Shown here one piece after another: positions 37,501-49,500 of a stretch of DNA of 64,000 bases. The position numbers were made by a program, and so were the translations under genes. Numbering within the stretch: position 1 is the first letter of the stretch; each line of letters begins with the position of its first letter. Origin of the DNA: Syngnathus acus (taxonomy: Eukaryota > Chordata > Actinopteri > Syngnathiformes > Syngnathidae); assembly GCF_901709675.1 (NCBI RefSeq), contig NC_051095.1, forward strand, positions 4,341,956 through 4,405,955. Reading direction: 5' to 3'. Under the pieces are notes generated by a model, which was given only the letters and a program-made list of their open reading frames with translations, was not told the origin of the DNA and ran no database searches.

Positions 37501-40500
37501 CGTCAGTACGTAAGCTCCCGGCAAAGACAAAACGCCGCCGCGGAATTGAAGTGACTCTGTCGGCTCCGTGGAGTAAACTGACCTTTTTGGTAATCAGGTA
37601 AACAAACTGCATCGGAGTCCGGCGCTGAGAGCCGCTAACTTTGTTTACTCACAACAGACTCGGTAAGAAACCCCGCAGAAAGCTTCGACATACTGATCAA
37701 AGGGAACCATGGGAAATGAAGTTCTCACAAGCGCTGGGATGACACGAATCTCCTTTTGAAGAGGATTCGAGACGACAATCCCGCAGCCTGGATCTGACTT
37801 TCATCTCGGCGAGATGTAAAAGAGGAGGGTTCGAGTGCGCCGTAAAAACAACAGCTGCCGCTTAAAACAATAACACTCGCATCAAACGGAAAGAAACGGC
37901 ACCGGGGGGAACGGGGGTGGGGGAGGGGTGTTCATATTAGAAAGATGCTCAAAAGTCTTTCGAGAGATGAAAAGTGTTCAGATGATGCGATTCTGACGGA
38001 AGCTTTCATATCACGATATTCCCTTTAGTTGATTAGGTGTTATTTTGGGGAGAACACACAATTGATTGATCAGGTAGTTAAGTCGACCTAAATACTACGT
38101 GATATGTAAACGAGAGTGAGCTGGGAACAGAAAGTCTAGAGGCTTGATCCAGTCTGACACTGACTGATCGGGCTACTAAGCTGCTTTCCAAACCCCGTTT
38201 AACTGCAGGGGTGGGGATCAGCCAAGGTTCAGACAGAGGAAGTTCCTTTGGGTGACTTACCGTCTATCAGGCGAGCTGGAGAGGGAGCGTCTCCGGTAGC
38301 CTGAGGAAGAGCTCCGAGAGCCAGAGTGGGAACGAGAGCGGGAGCGTGACCTCCCACCGGTCCAGCAGAAAGGTCCGTTGGGTGACAGAAGGAGGGAGGA
38401 CGGTGGCGAGATGGAGCCCCGTGAAGGGGAGCAGCTTAACGGTGGGGAACAGGAGGGAGAACATGGGGGGCAGTCAAAGAGTAGGTCCAGAGGGGTGCCC
38501 TCCCACGGGTAGAAGAAGCGACTCTCACGGCCTTGGCCGAGCTCGAGCTCGTCGTGGAGGGACAGGAGCCCCGAATGTAGGTAGCCGGAGCCAGGCAACC
38601 TTTGGGAGTCAATCTCTTCTTCCTCAAGAGATGGAGAGGGGTTGACCTTGTTGGCTTTGCTGCCTGGCTCCCTCTCCTTCTCACCCTGACTGTACAGGGC
38701 TCGCAAGGGGTGGCCAAAGTGCTTGTTGAGTTCAGCTCGGATTTCCTGGTCGCACAAGAGCTTGCGGCTCAGGGCGGATGAGGTGTCCGGTTGTGAAGGG
38801 ACCTGGGAGTTCTGGGGAAGGGACTCCTTCCCGACTCCGTGGACACGAGCGTCATCTCCAGTCGCGGAGGTTAATCTTTGCCGCTTCACTAGAGGGCAAG
38901 ATGATGATGAAGGTGAAGAAGGTGGAGGCGTGGCTGAATCCTTACATCCGACAGGCTGGTTCCCCACTGCGCCTGCCGCGGCGGCGGCGGCACCTGGGAC
39001 GATTAGCTTTTCCCCCAATGAAGTCATAGCACCGTCGACCATATTGCCGTTCTTCTTTGTGCTCGCCTGACAATAATCATGGTCACTGACGCCGCGGGGA
39101 GGAACCCGCTTATGGTTGCTAGCACTGCGATGCTCCTCGAGTCCGCCGCCTGCCGTTTGTTGAGTGACGGCGTACGGGAGCACGGTGGACGCTCTGCTCA
39201 GCTGGGCATACAGCTCAGTCTGTTCGGGACCCTTCCGGTTGGGGCCAAGACCCAACTCAACCAGCCTTGCTCTTTTACACGCCAAGGCTGAGGAGGAACA
39301 TGAAGACAACTTGGTTTTGAGCGAAACTTTAAATGGATTCTCTTGACTGGCTTTGTGTGGGGGCGTGGTAGGTGGTGTCAGACCTGCAGAGATCAGGAGA
39401 GACATTAAAATGGGGATTGGAATGGAAGTCAATAAAAATCAAAACAAGCCTCAAATACAGCACATTCCCTTCATTCAACTCGCTTTATGGACGAGGACAA
39501 AGATATGTGGCTTGATTAAAATATGCACTTTGGCTATGATTAATCGTGATCTCTATTTTATTACAATCTTGACAGATTAATGTAATGCTTGATGTAACTT
39601 AATATGGTGGCGCCGTAATACGCTCAGATTGCCACCCCCCTCGGTGACCTTGGAACGATCCCTTTTGCGAGGGGGAAAAAAAAAAAAACACCACCCGGGA
39701 CATACCTAATGATAAAGCAAATGAAAAATGCCGGCGTCGTGACCCTGTTTTGCGGAAAAGCCCAAAGCTAAGGTCTTCTTGTTTTACATCGAGGATGTAT
39801 AACGGAATCACTAAGGGGGCAAATTGATTGTCATTCCTCTCAGATGGCCGCTGGTGGCCTCCCGTCTATTCCTCCACCCCGGTCAGATTTACAAGCAGAC
39901 AGATGGCAGTTATATGGGAAGTCCTGAGATGAGCCCACTTTATAGCAGTTAATGCACTCTCACAAGCAGCCGTCGCCATTACAGTCACCCCCCGTTTGCG
40001 AGTCTTCTTCCTCTCCCTCCCGTCTGCCATTTTAGCCTACATATTCGCCTAGCATACGAGAGTCAGGCACTCCCGACACACCTCCGCTCGCCACTCTTCT
40101 TTACCTTTCTTGTAATGCACATCATCCCTGGCTCGCTCCTGAATTGCATCAAATGACGGCTATTCGCATCAAACCCGCCGTGAGGGGAGGCAGCAGAAAA
40201 GGTAAATACTGCATTCCAAATGCCTCATGGGATGGGATTATCATGCGGTACGTGATCCTTAACTCCCTCGTGCTACTCGTTGTCCTTTTCTCATATTTGA
40301 AATACATATCTATAAATTATGCTGGCACAATGAAGCACCATCTGTCCAAAACAATGCGTACGTAGGGTCATAAACTAGGCAGCCATTAGCGGCGAAGGGG
40401 GTGGGGGTAAAATAAATCAGAATTAGAAATATTTGTCACTCTCAGTCAAACTTTTGAGTGATGGACGTGACAGACACAAACACTAATCATGCCGCCGCTG

Positions 40501-43500
40501 GAAGGAAAATAATACAAGTTTTTTTATCGTCATCCATCACAAGGCGGTTCTGCCGTAAGCGACGCAACTCCAGCGCAGTACAAAAAGTCGCCATACGGTA
40601 GTCCGGGTAGTCATCGAGCGGGATTCACGGAAAGTTCCATCAGAGCTACCTCGCCTTGAAGCTGGAACTGCCCCCTCGCCAGTTATCAGTTACTCCACTG
40701 CAATCTTACGGTAGCGGAATGTTACTCAGAACCGAGAAGCTTTCACCTTGGCTTACTGAGATCTACATTCATCCGTCTCATTCAGCACCAGCTAATCCCG
40801 AGGTCGGTACGAGTAGGGGGGGGGGGGCTTAGTAACTTGGAGCTTCACTGAGCTAATAACCTCCCAGCTAATATTCAATCCCAAATTTTTTGCACTGAAT
40901 AGGAAAGTGGTTTGAGGAGTTTTACGGAGCGGTCGCTTCTACAAAAGAGGCCACGGGTCAATTCACGCGTGCAGTAAAACCATACGAAATATTAACCACG
41001 TCAGGTTTAGAGTTTCAGCGACGGTACAAGGTGCACCACCATGCACGGTGAGCCATTTCCACAACTGGTAAATGAATACCTGAAAAAGGGGGCCGGTGGA
41101 ATTTAACCAACAGCGCGAAGCAAAAGGACACTGACCTTGCACAGGTGGAAAAGTACAAAACCTTTGACCGGTAGAACCGAAAGGAAACATTTGAGAATGA
41201 TGCGTTGGCTAACGAAGCAACCGGTCGAGGACTGACAATCTAATCAATACTGCCACCTGACTCAATCCACATTCAAAAAATTAAATATTCTTACCTGGGG
41301 TTCCAGCAATCTCCACACTCAATGTGCATTCAATGGTTTTGCTCTCAAACGGTGATCCCTTGTGGTCACTGGAAGACACACACACAAAAAAAAAAGTGTT
41401 TTACTCCTTAGTCGACGACAAGATTTGAAATGTGATCTAAAATGTGGAAATGAGATACAAAAATGCCTCCGATTCGACTTGTGCTCTCCGTCTGTCTCTT
41501 TCTGATCTCTTTGCTCGTCTTATTTTCAATTTAATTTTTAATTTTTTGCCTAGAAAAACGTGGAAAACTTCTCAGACTTACTTTGGAGACTCTGGGGTCA
41601 AAGGAAGTGGCAAGGTGGTTGGTTTGGCTGCAGAACACAAAGGAGCATGGGTAATTATTGATCTAGTTAGAACACTGTTGGCAGAAGAGAACAGGTCCAC
41701 ATTCTGCAACAATTAATATCAAATTGGCTCATTAAATGCACTACAAAAAAAAAAAAAAAGCACCCATCCCTGGTTAGAAGACTGCACTAGTGTTTTGTTT
41801 TTGTTTTTTTTGTTTTTATTTCGATGACCCCATTTTAACAATTTACTCTCTAAGGACTGTTGACTGCGTGAGGCAGGATGAGATAATGGCGCGTGGGTCA
41901 CGGGTATCTCCCGTACAGACACGTTGGAATGAAATCAAGACATACAGAGACGATGCCACAGACAAGACACAATGACGGTGGGTGAGCCCCTCCACGGACA
42001 AGTCATCATCATCGCATGCACCAACAGCAGAGGAGGGAGGAAATAAAGAAAGGTAGAAAGGAGAGTCAAGGAAGCTTGTGCAGTTGCCCGAGGCTTTGGC
42101 CGACTTGTGCTCCGGCAAAAGGGAAACGCGGCTTTAGTGGCTAAAGAGCAGCTTCCGGAAATTCTCAGCACACTCAGCTCAACCGGCCGACTGTTTGACG
42201 AACGGTAGCAAGACAAGGCTCCGCCCCTTTTCCCCACCCTCTACGTTTGGTTTTTCACTCACTAGAAATCTGGGGGGGGTAAAACGGTGTCAGTCGAGTC
42301 GATGCGCTAATGAGTGTTAGCTTCGAATTAGAATAGCGGTTAGTCGTGACGTCAAACTGGGAAGTGGTTAGAGCAGGAGAAGGAGAAGAAGGAGCAGAGA
42401 TACGGCCAGTGGGGGGGATGCAGTCATGATTACCTAACAACAGGCGGTCGTCTGGGTGCTCGCTGAGGGCCTGCCTGTGCGGCTGCCCGTGCCCGTGTAT
42501 GAGGCAGGCAGGGGTGGGCTCTGCAATGCTAGTATCTGGGAAGAGGGGGCTCGGCGGGCCCTGCGAGAGCACCGCGGCGGGGCTGCCCGTGACACGGTCA
42601 TCATCACAGACACCATCATCATCAGCAGCAGAAGCAGTATGATTATCATGGTCCACATCCTCCCCATAGCCTCCCTGGCTCGGTCCAAAGCCCGCCGCGT
42701 CTAGCTTAGCGGGGTTTGCCGCTCGACTTTGCTTGGGAACGTCGACGCGCTCCTTGGCTTTGCTACGCTCGGAGGTCTTCCCCGCTAATTTGCCGTCAGC
42801 GGTTAAGGGGTCGAGAAAGTGCCCTCGGTAGCGAGCGGGTCTCGGTTTGGTGGTGAGCAGCTGACTGAGTAAGGGGTGCCCCGGCTTTGCGTCCCTTTTT
42901 CTAATAGTCACTGTGATGTGCGTGCGTTGAGCGCGGTTGGCCCCGCTGCTCTTTTTTCGAGCGGCGCCTACAGCCTCTCGGCAATGCTCACAGCTGTGAC
43001 TCGCCTCTCGGGGAGGGAGGGAATAAGAATGCATATACCTAATGAACCTAGCGGCGGCCAGGTGGCCCGCATCACCTGGCGGCCTTCCTTCTTCGCTGGC
43101 TTTAGGGCGAGCGCGGCCGCAGCTGTAGGTTCTGTGGCCGACAGAGATAGAGGCCCCTTCCGACTCCTCAACCCCGTCATCCTGAGCGCAACGCTGCCAC
43201 TTCCCAGCCCCACTACATTCGCCTGCAGCCCGGCTCTCACCTCGCTGGTGATGCTGCTGTGCCGGCGGAGGCGGCGGCGGCGGTTGGGGCGGCACGGACG
43301 ACTTCTTTTTGGAGGCGGCGGTGGACGAAGAACAAGTGGAGGACAGGGAGGAGAAGGAGGAGGTGGACGACGAGGACGGCGAGGAGGAAGAAGAGGAGGA
43401 AGCGCCGAGGCCCAGGCTGTTCTTGTCCCTTCCGGGGACGCCGCTCCAGCTGCCTTTGACGTCGTTGGCTTTGGTGTGGAGCAGGATGTCATCGGTGGCT

Positions 43501-46500
43501 GTTAAGTACTTCAGCAGCTCTGTGCAAGGCCGTCTCAGAGGGCGGTTTTGTTGGCTGGAGACCCCTCTTGATTTGCCATTCCAGGGGTTCTCCGTCTGTT
43601 CAAAAAGGGGACAATTTCCCAAATGTTAGGACCAGGTCTTATGAAATTTTGCCAGTGACATTCATTGAAATGACATCAATCAGCCAACTTATTGCCATGT
43701 TGAACATGCTAGCTGTGTCAGTTTTAGGTTAGCTTAGCATTTAGCATGGCTTTTATATCGTTCCTTGTCATCTCTTGACAGAAATGTCACTTATTGGCCG
43801 CCACGAAGACGATGATAACGGACTTAGGAGCGACTTCAAAATGTGTTTAGGTTCACTAGTAGCTAGCTGAAGCTGGTTGCTAGCTACTAGCTGCTGTAGC
43901 GTAAGTAGCAAAGAGCCACGGTTGTTGACGGGAGTTTTTTTCTTATTGTTCTTTCTTTTAGTGGTTGTCTCGGTTGATTCTCAGTTTTTGCTATTCGATG
44001 TGTTTGAAACTGCTAACTTGACCTATTTATCTCGATCAGACATCCCATTGAGGCTGCAAACAAGTTTTTGTTTGACAACACACGAGTTTTACCACACAAT
44101 ATCCACAATCCATTTTATGTTGAACTTCCACTAGAGCGAGTCGCACTGCTTAAGAGGCCCGGGAGCACAAAGGCGAGGTGGGTCAACTGATTCTAGTTTC
44201 CACATCTGCCTTTATAGATACCCACCTTTTCACTTCACTAGCGCGGTGGCCCATCTGAAGCTTGCTAGCAAAAAAAAAAAAATAAATCAACCAAGCAATA
44301 ACTTAAAAAAACATCTCCGGTAAATTGGGTCATTTGTAAGTCCCGCTGTCTTCTTCAGAACAATGTTTATCGTCAGACGGGGCTGGAAAGAACAACTCGC
44401 TGCCTAAGTGACTCGAAGGCGACGGCGGGTGTGAAGTCATCATCTTAATTGCGCGGGCCTCCGAGCGCTCTGCTTGCACGACGCGTCCGCCGGGACCTTT
44501 TTCGTTCGCTGCGCTCCACAAATACATGACTCAAAGGCACGGCGTGAAAATGAAATCCGACACTGTGCAAACAGCGCGCGGCTCCAATATGTGTCTGATC
44601 ATTTCAAAGTAAGAGCAAATTAAGTCACGTAATGTGTTTGGACACAAAATGACAACCCATACCGAGCAACTTCATTGTGAGCTCGTTCGACGTCGAACAT
44701 TACCAGATATCTGGAGCCCCATCAATGTTTTTCTTCTGACGGGTCCCTCCATATCAAGGCGGGTAAGTGGCGCGGCTAATGAGAGAACGCCGCCGAAGCC
44801 GTGCTTGCAAAGCCCAACAGCAATCAACCTGTTTTCATTACCAGAACCCCCCACGAACCCCCCCGGGCTAGAAAAGCGGTAGTCTAACATCTTCTAAAGG
44901 CGGCGACCAAAACAAGAAATTTGCAAGCACGAGAGCAGAGCGAGGAAGATTAACTAACATAAAAATGAGCGTGCGTGCGTACCTTGACGATAGCAGGTGG
45001 CGCTCGGATACGGTGGTTGCTGCTGGCTGCATGGTTCTGTGCCTTGCCACCTGTGTATTGATTATAGCTGAGCTGGGAGTTTGCGGGCGCCAGAAGGAGC
45101 TTCTTCAGCTGGACCCGTGCAACGACGAGGAAAAGAGAGGGAGGCTGAAGTTAGCACGGATTATGCAAATGGACATTTTCTTTCAATTGCCGCTGATTCT
45201 TTTTTTTTTTTTACCCCTCTGAGCAGATGGGGGAGCGCTGGTAAAGTGTTGAAAATAAGTACGTGACATGTTTGTATTCTCTGAGGGGACTGAACAAACA
45301 CACTGGAAAGCTCATTAGGAAAGTTAAATGAAGTATAAGTTAACATTTTAGCCCTGAAAGCCAAGAGAATTGCCTGTGTGTAAAATAGCCACACAATGCT
45401 AAGAGGGCCGCTTCGCTGCCAAAAGAGACGACTTTGGCAAAAAGACTGAGGTGGTGGTGACGAGGGGAAGGGGGGGGGCACGGATTAGCCGAGACCTACC
45501 GGGAATAGAAGAGATGAATTTCCCTTTGCCGTTTCTTTCATTCAATGCCCACTCCATTTCCGGCCACACCATTGTTGCTCGTATTTGAATGGAATTAGCA
45601 CTTAGCAGCCATTATGATTTGCGTTAGCTCATTTGTTCATTTAACTTGATTGGCCAAATTTAAATAGGAGGACTGGTAGTGTGAAGACGCAAATAGAGGG
45701 CAGGGAACGGTCACATCATCAAACCGACTTGAAGCCCGACGGAAACAATACGAGAGTCACATTGGGATCCCGAGCCAGCTCTGGCTACAAATGTTTCGAA
45801 GCGGCCAGGACAAATGGGGAGGCTTTACCAGGGAAGGCTCCTCGGGCTCCGGGGTGCGAGGCGAGCCGTCGGGGGAGGAGGGACAGCTCTGGTCACTGGC
45901 ATTGGTCACGTCCCCATCTGCCAGAGCCTCAAACGAAGGCAGACCGTCCTCATCCACCGGGATGCTATCCAGGGTCTCTGTAAGCACTGCCAGCAAGTTG
46001 GCCTCATTTTCTTCATCTATCTTCTTAGCAGGCGGGAAAAGAAATAAAAAAGGGGAGGGGGGGGGTGAGCAGAAGACAGACAGAAACACAGAGAGAAAGA
46101 AAAAATAGGACATTTTAGTCTGGAAGTTGTAAATCTTTTCCTCCCAGGAAAGTAAGAGTGGTGGGCGGTTGTATGCAGACTTTTATTGTTAATACTGCTC
46201 TTTTTTTTTTTCTCCTCTTCGGAAGCTGGCTCTATTCTGGCAAACAAAATTCTCTCCCCTTTGCAGAGTGAGTTGAGCCTGTCACTCATATTTTAAATAC
46301 GCAGCTTTACTGGACCAAAATAATATCTTCTCTGAGAAAGCCATTACCAAGGCTGACAAGTAGTAAGTATCTGGGGAAGGCAGCAATGTTTGGGGGCGGG
46401 GTTTGTTCAATCTATCGCCAATTTTCAGATGTGAAGAATTACTGTCCGCTTATGCAAAAATAAACATGTTATGTTTTAAAAAAGAAGTTGACAGGACAAA

Positions 46501-49500
46501 GGATGCTAAAGCATCAAGTTTCCGTCAAATAGTAGAATTTGTTTTTTTTTGGGCATATTATAATAATAACTATAATAATGAAAATACTAAAAAATAAAAA
46601 ATAATATAATAAAACTACAATAGTAGTAATAATAATAATAATGATAATAATAATAAAACAAAATAACTAAAAATATCTGAATAATAATAATTTTAAAAAA
46701 TTACAAAAAATATCTGAAATATCTTTCAACTTTCAATCAAATGGGAGTTTACGGCCAACAAAATGGAAGTGCTGTTTACATCCATTTGCAGATAAATAAG
46801 TGTTATGCTTCCCTTGACAAAATGTCACCGGCCGCCACCGGTTATTTTCATGCCCAGCTTCAAATTAATTTTCATTTCCAGATGACACAGACATCTTAGA
46901 TGTTCAGTTAGCTCGCTAACAGTGAGGAAAATGTTAATCGGATGCTCAGCGAGTCGATCGTCTCTCTAACAACATGAGCACTCTGTCATTATTAGAAAAT
47001 GATGAAGGGGACATATTTCACCGAGATAACGCGACGTCGACCGGGGCCGTGCCACACCGGCAAGCAAAATGCCTCGCAGGAAATTGCTCTGTATGAGGTG
47101 TCATGCTGTTTAATTACTTGTAAGGAGCTTTAAATCCACCGCGTTGGAACGGTGTGCAACCCCTTTTTTTGGTGCTCTTCAAAACACCTCAGCCCAAACT
47201 CACGCGAGAGATTAAAAGTAGGATTATTCTCGCTGATCATCTTTTAATGAGCCACCTGTTTTGGTTTGACACCCGGAAAGCCAAGCCACGTAGAGAAAAT
47301 GTTCGGGAAGCCAGATGACTCCTTGCTTTTAAATACCAAGCAACAAAAAGGGGCTTAAAAATGATCTAGTCACGTCATGAGTAACTGAAAATGTTTGACC
47401 GGGATATTTTATAGTATCAGGAGACCAATAACCAACCTGTTTTTCTAATAATTGACATTAGTCAGTGTTTGCGGCAAGAACGAGTCCAGTGACCGAACAA
47501 TCTCAATTAAGACCAAATCCAATCATCAACCGATATTTGTCCGATATTTGGACAAAAACCGACCAAGGGTCACATGAAGTCACATGCTTGAGTGGTCCGG
47601 TCACCAACAGATTTGTAATGATTGCTATGCCCCCCAGACAATGTTTAAAAAAGGAAATCATGTGATTGGCTCTTTAATGATTACCATGCAGACATGGATT
47701 GTACTTTTACAGGGCCGGAGTCAAAGTCAAACGTGGTAGACAACCTCCCAAAATTTCATTTCAGAGTCCAAGGTAGCATCCTACAAAAAAATGCTTCGAC
47801 ACGTCCGGCGGATGCATACAAAGTCTGCCGGCTAACCCGGTTGCAGTCCACTTATATTGATTACCACCCAGCAGAGTAAATATCGAGGGCAGAAGGAACA
47901 AAGAAAGGAAAAAAATAAATAAATAAACGTCTCGGTGGAAGCCCATCTCGCTTAATGGACCTCGCCGAATTAAAGAGATCTTAACAATCCCGGGCTAATT
48001 GTGGGATCACAATATATTAACCCCGCCGCAATTCTAAAGGGTGCCATTCTGTGGCTGTTTTATTCCAAATGCTTCAATTAGCCATAAAACATGCTGGCAA
48101 GTGCTTGGCAGAGTTTCCTCGTCCCCTCCCCTTCCCTTCTTTGCCCCACGTCGGTGCAAAGAAAGCCGCTTGTTCATTATTAGGTGAGGTCCTTTTGTTA
48201 TCAGGTAGGGCTGTCTTTGAGATTGTCCTTGCCATTAACTATTTTATTGAGTTCCAGACCAAGGCATTGTGTTCCGGGAGATACTATTCACCAGGCTGAT
48301 AACAGAGAAAGGGAAAAAGGTGAAAGGAGTCGCTTTAAACAAACACTCGCTTCTCAACTGCGGGGCCAAATAGTCAAATTAAATCGGCTAATTGCTTCTT
48401 GAGCATTGCAAAGGCTAAAATAATTAAAAAATATATATAAACAGTTTTTTTTGGGGTGAAGCGACACAATACTTCATTTGCATGTGGTGAAAGGAAGCAA
48501 ATAGATGAAGTTCCACCAAAACATCTGCGACAAAATGGGTCATCTATAGTTAAAGTTTCATTTATCTCGCTTTTGCACCATGACAGTTTAATTGCATTGC
48601 TTCATCTAAATCTTTCCCCGCACGGTCACATTTCAGACAAATGGTGTCAGCTTTCAACATTTTTTTTTTTTGAAAGAAGCTAAATAAATAATGGTGACTA
48701 AATCAAGGTGAGTCCACTGGACGCACATATGGCCACCATGACAGAAGGTGGCGGGAAAGGGGAAGGGCACAGCGAGAGACGGATCGCCAAAGACCTCACA
48801 CAAATGGAGAGAGGGCGATTACGTCCCGTGTGCAGCCATGCAACCATACCTAAGATCCTCCCCCCCCTGTGTGCCTGACAGAGTTCCAAACCATAAAACT
48901 AAATGTTAAACCTCCATTCGGCCCGGCGCTGCGATTAGCTTTAATAAATAGCGGCCAACTGTCTCTTGTTATCATCAGACGTTACTCCCAATCCAATCAT
49001 TTGATGCGGTGGTGGCGCTACCGTGACTTTGTAATAATCCATTAGTCCTGCTCGGAATTCACCGCTCGGAGTCTCCTTGTTAAAGCGGGCGAGCTATGCG
49101 GAAGAGTTGACATTAGGCGGCAATGCAAGAGGGCGCGGGCTATTTATATGCCAGATGTCCGTCTCTGCTTTAGGAGGCTGTGCGGCTAATACATCAGAGA
49201 GGGAAATGCTTTGACCCGTCAATGAAGATGCGTGTGTGCCTCGAAAAGATAAATCTCCCGGGAAGCATTTGACACTGTTAGAACGCTATCAGATGAGCTG
49301 ATGGGGTGCAAGAGAGGAAAAGTGAGAAGAGATATATTTGTATATTGGATATACTGGACGAGGACAGGATACGAGCGTGACCGCATCCGATTGAGACGAC
49401 CACCCTGGGGATGTGAGCGGGAACGGTCTTGTTCCTGCAGATCAAACCCGTATCATGAACGGGAGCTGGCCAGCTAAACTTAAGACTGTCCTAGAGTCGG

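Noticed and set aside
41369-41400. Equivalent of the mammalian exon 7a alternative acceptor
   Set aside because: Upstream AGs exist (for example CGACTAAG), but none has a good pyrimidine tract or an early stop like the mammalian form.
42876-43505. A 209-codon open frame on the plus strand opposite exon 5
   Set aside because: It is the antisense shadow of the GC-rich, repetitive coding exon. Its product is low-complexity Arg/Gly and has no recognisable domain.
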